64,000 nt of DNA from Nectonema munidae (Eukaryota > Nematomorpha > Nectonematoida > Nectonematidae). The stretch covers positions 1-64,000 of the forward strand of contig JAUIRK010000251.1 of assembly GCA_030549495.1 (NCBI GenBank). Direction: 5' to 3'. The translations under genes and the position numbers were made by a program. The notes under the pieces were generated by a model. That model saw nothing but the letters and a program-made list of their open reading frames with translations. It did no database searches and was not told the DNA's origin. Shown here one piece after another: positions 57,785 through 64,000 of the stretch (the first letter of the stretch is position 1; each line of letters begins with the position of its first letter).

Positions 57785-60700
57785 ATGGCGAAAACTGAAA
57801 CCCTTACGAATATGGAAGAAGTGCGAACTTACCGATCTACAATCTCTCCCCGAAAAACTATTCTTGTAAGACATAGTTCTCCATCTTACTCCACTTCTAA
57901 ATCCTATCACTCAAGTAGTGGAAGTTATAGAGCATCAGGTAATATTTTCCTTTCATTTTGACTCTTCTTTTTCCTAATAGCATTGTATTGCATTCTGTTT
58001 CTAAAGTGTTATATAAGAAAATGATTTGGTGACATATATAATGAATGAGAATTAATCACACAAATATTTTTAGTTAAAAATTCTAGACAACAAATACATA
58101 TTTAAAATCAATTGTAACCATTGTATTTTTAATGAAATATAATCAATACAAAATTTATGTTTTCTTAGAAAAAAAATTTTAATTTTATTTATTATACTTT
58201 GAGGATCTGTATTTTGAAGAGTGAACTTCTGTTTTCTTTTTTAATTGAATTTTATATATTTAAACAGTGGGTATTTATTTCTTGGGACAATCGTTTCGAA
58301 CGGGACCTGCAAAAGATTCAATAGTGAGTAAATCTTTAGTGAATAAAATTCTATTGATTAATGCCGAACAACAAGAAATTATTATTATAAAAATTTTTTC
58401 AGGGTTCATTCAACACTTTTTTAAAATTAAATTCTATTCCGAAAAATCAATATGAGATGGAAGGCTGTCAAAAATATTGCCCTCAAGCCGAATGTAGCCT
58501 TTATGATACTTTTAGCCGGCCAGTTAATGATTTTCCTTTTTGCATATGAAGTTAATGTAAAAGGTAAAGGTACCATAGGGTGTTTTCATCGAGAAGGCAC
58601 AATTGCGCCGCTTCTATCAACTATGAGGAAAGCAGGCTTGATGCGGGATCGAACCCAAGACCTTGATTTATCGAATCCAGCATCTAACCAACCCTACTCA
58701 CGCCCAAAGCAAAATGTATTATGCTTATAGATAGAGTATATAGATTTTCTTTCTATATTTTTAATGTGGTTTTCACTATTAACGTTTAAAGTTCATGAAT
58801 TTAATGAAATGAAACGAAAAGTCATCCCATTTCTTGATTAATCTAGATTCATTCTACAGTCCATAGTCTCAGTTTTATTTAAATATTAATTATAACGATC
58901 TTTTAAGGTTTCCATATTTCTGCTTAAAATATTTTTCTGTGCATTACTGTTCTATAAGTTTTATATTTGTAAAGGAACTTTGTTTATATTCGATTCCCTT
59001 TCTATTCTTGAAATAATTACTTATTTATATTAAGAGACAAAAAATATATCTTCTCTGGAGTGAGGCAGGTTTTTTACATGCTCCGAAATTTTGATTTCAA
59101 TAGTACCTCACTTTGGAAATTTTTCACTTTTCAAATCTAGTCAGGAATGAGCTAGTTAGTAAAGATATGGTATGTCTAAAGAGTGTATAAAATATAAAAA
59201 TGTCAATACAACGAAAAAAAGATGTACTTTAGTAGAATTTATAAAAACCATTAGTTATCATTTTCATCTTTTATATTATTCCTATTCTCTTTAAGAATAA
59301 CATTTGCAACATCAGTTTCATTAGAAGTGATCAATGGGTCAAAAACAATCGATTATTTTCAACTTAAAATTAAAGATGGATATGAAAAGTTGTCATATAT
59401 AAATGATAGAGTTATCAGTACTTTACAAGCAAATACAAAAAATGTATTTATGTGTATTTTTAATAAAACAAATTTTTGATTATTAGTATGATATAACATA
59501 TAAATTATTTTTAATTAAAATTTTATTGATATAATTATCATCTAGTCTGTTTTGATAAATAACGTAAACTCTTTATGATTCCTTTAAACATTTTCATGTG
59601 AAATTTTTTTTCGAAACATGTAGTTTAATCTTTAAATTGTCGAAAAACTTTTTGATTACCAGTAAATTTCCAATAAATTTCTTTTGGTTAAATTAATTTT
59701 AATAGAAATGAAAAAGTCACTGTATACAGAATTTATAAGATATCATTTTCTATTATCATTTTTTGAACAAAAGTATTTTATCTTTAGAACGCATAGCATA
59801 AATTCTAGTTTTTACCATTTTATGGACTTGAACCAATATTCGAGTCAGGGTTCGGCAAACTTTTTTTACCCGTCGACCCCTTCATAGAACATTTGTCTTC
59901 ACATCGACCCCCACCCCATATAGAAATGTTTCTTAAAAGCATTAATCAATGTCAACAATTAAGAGAGAAATAGAAACCAAAAATGTTTCATATATAAGTT
60001 TTTCTATCTTATCGACCCCTAAAGATCTGTTATGGACCCCCAGGGGTCGATATCGACCACTTTGCCGACCCCTGATAGACCTATAATTTTGAAATACCCA
60101 TTACCTTGAAAAGGGATGATCTACAGAATATTAGACTATCCTGATAGAAGTTACAACTAAACATGGTCCCAATACGTCTCTTACTAAGGCAGTTTTTATA
60201 TCACAATTCACAATTTTTTCTTTGGAAACTGTTTATAGAAACGTAGATTTATATAAGCGTAAAGCTACATAAAATTCCAGGTAAAAAGTGACTGTAAATA
60301 TGTGGTGATTAAATTAAATTTCCGGCCATTTTTTTACCGGTTGCGAACCCTAAAATAACAAAGCAATTTCATTTTAAAAGTAGGTACTCCATAATAACAT
60401 TTATACACAACCAAGCAACTTTGCTATTGTCTTTTTTAGTACTAAAACAATTTTATTTTTATATATGCTTTGTTGATTTTTGCTTGTAGTATCCATTTAT
60501 CTATCAAAAATTGTATATTCAGCTCTGTTTTTTGATAACAAAAAATAAATTTTTTGAAAATTTTATCTTTTGTTAACCGTTTATACTCCCAAAACATAAT
60601 CAAGTTGTTGTTTTTATTATAAAACTTAACCTTGATCATAAGTGTAGTACTTAAGTTAAAAACATGTCAATAAAGAGTTAATAAAATACTCAAACTACGA

Positions 60701-61448
60701 AAAAAACTTCTTTAAAATTTTTGAATTACAAAGCATAAATTTTTTAATATATTTTTAAATGTTTTATTTAAATTATCTTGTTTTTTCGGCGTAAATATTT
60801 TAGATATTTTTTAAAACCTAATTTTTTTTATAAATGCCTCATTTTTGGATACGCCCTCTTATAACTAAATTAAAAAAAATAATTTTTAAGAAAGTTTTTT
60901 TTACCTAATTTAGGATTTCATTAATTAGATGAGAATCGTGTTAAGGGATTATTAATTATAGGCTTTTTCATTCTTACTCTGCTTTCGAAACTTATAATAT
61001 AAAGGTGTAGAATAAACGATTTTTTCACATTGATAGGTGGAGCAACTGTGTACCGTAAAGAATATACAAGAAACTTTTCCCCAAATATTTCTGGGTTTTC
61101 TGCAGTTGATGGATCTTTTGGTTCTGGTGGAGTTTATGGTAATGACAAAAATACCGCTGATGTTATTGCTTCTAGAGAAAAAGAGAAAAGAGATTTACAA
61201 GACTTAAACGATCGCTTAGCTCATTATATCGAAAATGTTAGATTTTTGGAAGCTCAGAATAAAAAGCTTGCTTCTGACATTGGTATTTACCGCGAAAAAC
61301 TGGAAAAAGTTTCCAATGTTCTAAAAGGAATGTTTGAGGCTGAGTTGATTCAAGCTCGTAAAGTGATCGAAGAAAATGAAAGGGAAAAAGAAAGACTCGA
61401 TTCCAAGAGAGCTGCTTTTGAAGAAAATCTTGATGATTGGAAGAGCAA
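57785..61448 (+). CDS. Intermediate filament protein, 5' part (head and coil 1A; continues beyond window)
   Basis: Two coding exons are visible: 57785-57938 and 61037-61448. The first junction is CAG|GTAATATT to GATAG|GTGGAGC, phase 1. The second donor is CAA|GTAATATT, phase 2, directly before a TAA that would otherwise end the frame. The start ATAATGG has A at -3 and G at +4. Residues 1-95 form a Ser/Thr/Tyr/Gly-rich head (RTYRSTISPRK, SSPSYSTSKSYHSSS, GSFGSGG) typical of filament assembly control by phosphorylation. Coil 1A starts near 98, with the helix-initiation motif LNDRLAHYIENVRFLEAQN at 108-126. Heptads continue to 188. The match is to invertebrate cytoplasmic filaments and lamins. 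The Ser/Tyr-rich head favours a cytoplasmic type, but the diagnostic coil 1B, nuclear signal and tail are outside the window. Confidence 0.88.
58460..58715 (-). mobile_element. tRNA-derived SINE, reverse strand
   Basis: The minus strand shows the tRNA-like head: GGGTTGGTTAGATGCTGG (from 58694 down) at the A-box position and the B box GGTTCGATCCC (58655-58645). The body follows towards 58460 with CATAGTTGATAGAAGCGGCG and ACACCCTATGGTACCTTTAC. Head and body differ from the SINE at 52.1 kb, so it is a second family. Confidence 0.78.
59846..60074. mobile_element. 229-bp hAT MITE
   Basis: Starts CAGGGTTCGGCAAACT and ends AGTGGTCG-type sequence closing in TTTGCCGACCCCTG, near-perfect inverted termini. 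Internal GTCGACCCC and ATCGACCCC motifs are repeated in both orientations. The flanking 8-mers ATTCGAGT and ATAGACCT are not convincing duplicates. Confidence 0.85.
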
Positions 61449-62549
61449 GTAATATTTCATTATTTATACAAAAATCTGTCCTATATAGAAAATATCGTTA
61501 AATTATCTCAAAGGAAAATAAATATATTCATAATTGTTACTATGTTATATCAGACTTTGCATCAAATTTATTTTTGAAATCATGTGGTTCTGCAACAGAG
61601 TTCATAAAAGACCACATAATAATATAGTCGATACATATCAGTAATGATATTTTTTCAAAAGCAAAAAATTTACTAAAAAACGTAAATGATGAAAATAAAA
61701 AAAATATATAAATTATTTTAATCTAGTGTATAAGTCGGTTCGTTATAAAAGTCAAGAGCAAAATATTGACATTTAATATTGTCGGCTGTATAAGTCGACC
61801 CAAGTTTTAAAAGTAAGTTATTCAGTATTTTTTTTAAATCATACTAAGCGATGTTGTTTATCTATCTCTTGAGACAAAAAATAAATTGATTTACGAAAAT
61901 AAAAAATATTTTACTTAAAATGTATAGTGTTCAGTATACCATGAAGACATTTAACATTTTTTTCTTCTCACTAAAGAGTTTCTTGTCTAAAGAGTCAAGA
62001 TTTTTGAAAATAGATTATTTAACCTTTTGTATCAAAATTATGTATTTATGGAATTATTTTCAATAATCAAATAACAAAACCATTGCTTAACCACCATTAC
62101 ATACATATTGTTTCGTATTATTCTTTCTCAGTATCAGATATATGTGAAAAAGTATACGAATAAAACAAAACTATACGTAAGAAAACTTGGATACTCAGGT
62201 GTAGCATAAAAATTAATAAATCGGGTTTTCAGGGAGAACTAACGCTATATATATGTGTGTTGAAATTTTGTATTTTTTGATATCTTCGTAAAATTATTGT
62301 GCCTGCCTTTAGTCTTCATTTGGCGGCCATACATTTGACCATTATACATTTAGTTATGTGTATTTTTTAAGTCTCTTGATTATGACTAGAGCTAATAACA
62401 AAGTTAAAAAAGGTTAAATGAGAGCCCATTATCATAAAAGTTTTTATTTGAATTATGCCAATAAAATGATGCCTTGTTGGTTTTGAGCTATGCACGCTAA
62501 GAGTAAATTTAAGTTCTTGATATTAATAAATAAATAAATAATACTAATG
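61449..62549. other. Intron 2 of the intermediate filament gene, proximal part
   Basis: No further filament exon is seen up to the window end. 61735-61810 has two TGTATAAGTCG phrases followed by AAAAGT, a pattern found at some transposon ends. Confidence 0.55.
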
Positions 62550-63196
62550 CAGAGCCAGCGCTAACCAAATTTTTTTTTGGGAGGGGGGGGGGGGAGTCAA
62601 AGGGGCTGAAACTATACATTATGAAAATACACACTATAAAATTTTCCTTTCTAGAAGCAAATTCGATCAACATCGGAAACAAGAGCTAAAGAAGGTCATA
62701 AAAATAAGGTAATGAGGGTTGAGAAGTATAATTAACTATAATGAAACAAAAGGGAATAAGAAAATCATTTTATTAACAATATATCATTTTTAGAGTAATA
62801 AAGCAATTTACATGTCAAACATTCAACCTTCTTGACTTTTCGTTGAAATAGTTCAAAAACTCGAAAACTCTTTTAAGGGTCGAAAAACTTCTCTCACAGG
62901 ATGCAGTACTGATTCCTATTGTTAGAGCAGCTTGATACTCAAAAAATACTCCAGATAATTTTATAATATATTTATTGAAACTACCAATGTACAAAGAAAA
63001 GACTTCTTCACATGCGGACTTTATCAGATGTAATTCATTTTAAATTCATTTAAAACTTATTTAAGCTTGAAAAATTGAGTGGAGAGGCTTGGAAAATTGA
63101 GTGGGGGTAGGGGTGGAGGGGGGTGTGGTCAAAAATGAGGGTGGGGGGGGGGGGGGGGGCTCAAGCCCTTAAAATAAATAGGGAGCGTGGGCCCTG
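62550..63196 (-). mobile_element. 647-bp internally deleted hAT with perfect 8-bp duplication
   Basis: Begins CAGAGCCAGCGCTAACC and ends GGGAGCGTGGGCCCTG, imperfect inverted repeats. TACTAATG flanks it exactly on both sides (62542-62549 and 63197-63204). Long G runs lie just inside each end (62583-62594, 63143-63159). The interior retains a minus-strand piece of the hAT dimerisation domain: ALTIGISTASCERSFSTLKR with VFEFLNYF near 62930-62850. It is a deletion derivative of an autonomous hAT, inserted in the second intron of the filament gene. Confidence 0.95.
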
Positions 63197-63204
63197 TACT
63201 AATG

Positions 63205-64000
63205 TAAAAATAGTTTAATTAGATTGTTATGTAGTTACATTATAGTATTAGTATTAGTTTCAACAGTACTAACAATTTAATAACAATCGAACCTAAATGA
63301 TTATTTTAACTACTACTTTCTGTCATTATATACTTCTCCTCTACTAATTAAAATAATTAGCATTCAAAATTATGCAAGATATCCAATAAATCTTAAAAAT
63401 TTCGATAATTTTATCCCAAAATATATATAATATTTGCTCCTAAATAGTTTACAGAGATTTTTAACGTTCGTAATGTTGTAAATGAAAATATTGTATAGGG
63501 AATAAAATCTTTTTTTTTAAATTTTTTTCCTCAACTAAGTGATTCCTAGATTTGCCTTTATTTCTTCATCATGATACACTGTTTAAAATGTTTTCTGATT
63601 TATTGCATTAAGCAAATTCATACAATTATCACGAGTGTTTTTAATATAGAATGAGGATGAATTTGATTTTGAAAAAAATTCCCTTGAGTCGTCATAAAAT
63701 TTTATGCGTATGCTAAGTCTATGCTTTTAGTAGATATTAATATGTTTCAGAAATTCGTACTATGACTATACTATAATAAAAACACAATTTTTCTTTTAAA
63801 TCATTCATTATTGTTTCTTAAAAGATATGTAAGATGATGTCTGTGTGAACTGTTCATGTATATATGCCATTATATGTACATTTTAAGCCTAGATTGAAAT
63901 TCACATTATATATATGGAATGACACAGATTTTCATACGAATAGCAATTAAGCATCAAATAAAATACACTGTATACAAAGCGATTTCGTATTCCTCTACAA
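63205..64000. other. AT-rich intron sequence, nothing recognised
   Basis: No exon with intermediate filament heptads, and no transposon motif. Confidence 0.55.

Larger units (their letters stand above)
57939..61036 (+). other. Intron 1 of the intermediate filament gene (3,098 bp)
   Basis: Holds a reverse-strand tRNA-SINE (58460-58715) and a hAT MITE (59846-60074). The remaining stretches are AT-rich without recognised features. Confidence 0.85.

Noticed and set aside
58452-58730. 92-codon plus-strand frame
   Set aside because: Lies almost wholly across a reverse-strand SINE; no protein motif.
59684-60074. Small gene ending at the hAT MITE
   Set aside because: The frame is AT-driven and continues into the MITE terminus; it lies in an intron of the filament gene.

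Overview
This is a 64 kb piece of an AT-rich animal genome. Spliced host genes with 56-60 nt introns sit among many decayed DNA transposons, LINEs and SINEs. The recognisable host genes are a kettin/sallimus-type muscle immunoglobulin gene and the 5' part of an intermediate filament gene. Kettin-type linkers point to a protostome, most likely an ecdysozoan. The transposon set (several hAT groups, Tigger/pogo, piggyBac, a Jockey/I-like LINE) would fit an arthropod such as a crustacean, but the species cannot be fixed from the sequence alone. I recognised no retrovirus, LTR element, Polinton, CRISPR array or bacterial operon.

Layout. 1-777 is a giant ATC microsatellite. 0.8-5.9 kb is AT-rich filler holding a 130-bp piggyBac MITE and two hairpins. 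5.9-7.05 kb is a 5'-truncated LINE. 7.1-18.6 kb is a nest: hAT transposon B is split by hAT A, hAT A holds a Jockey/I-like LINE, and that LINE is split by a 1,806-bp hAT C with perfect 8-bp target duplications. The right edge of the nest is a 1,047-bp unit repeated three times in tandem. 18.8-25.7 kb holds more hAT transposase remains (ZBED5-like, ZMYM1-like, and a relative of hAT C) and a ~140-bp satellite. 26.5-29.7 kb holds a Tigger-like transposase and a reverse-strand piggyBac-like transposase. 32.4-33.5 kb is a pogo/Tigger MITE.

The kettin-like gene runs from a coding start at 36969 to a stop at 43504. It has eight coding exons and predicts 406 residues with three Ig domains joined by kettin-type linkers. 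Its first coding intron (5 kb) has collected a hAT MITE with perfect target duplications and a SINE-like element. A possible non-coding 5' exon ends at 31852.

44-57 kb is again transposon-rich: a CGGBP1-like zinc-finger fragment beside a piggyBac remnant, a hAT holding two further insertions, a tRNA-derived SINE, a second copy of the LINE 3' end, and a foldback-like element. The intermediate filament gene begins at 57785. Exon 1 encodes a Ser/Tyr-rich head and exon 2 (61037-61448) the rest of the head and coil 1A; the remainder lies beyond the window. Its introns hold a second tRNA-SINE and two hAT elements. Both host genes encode structural proteins (sarcomere elasticity and cytoskeleton), but nothing in the sequence shows co-regulation.
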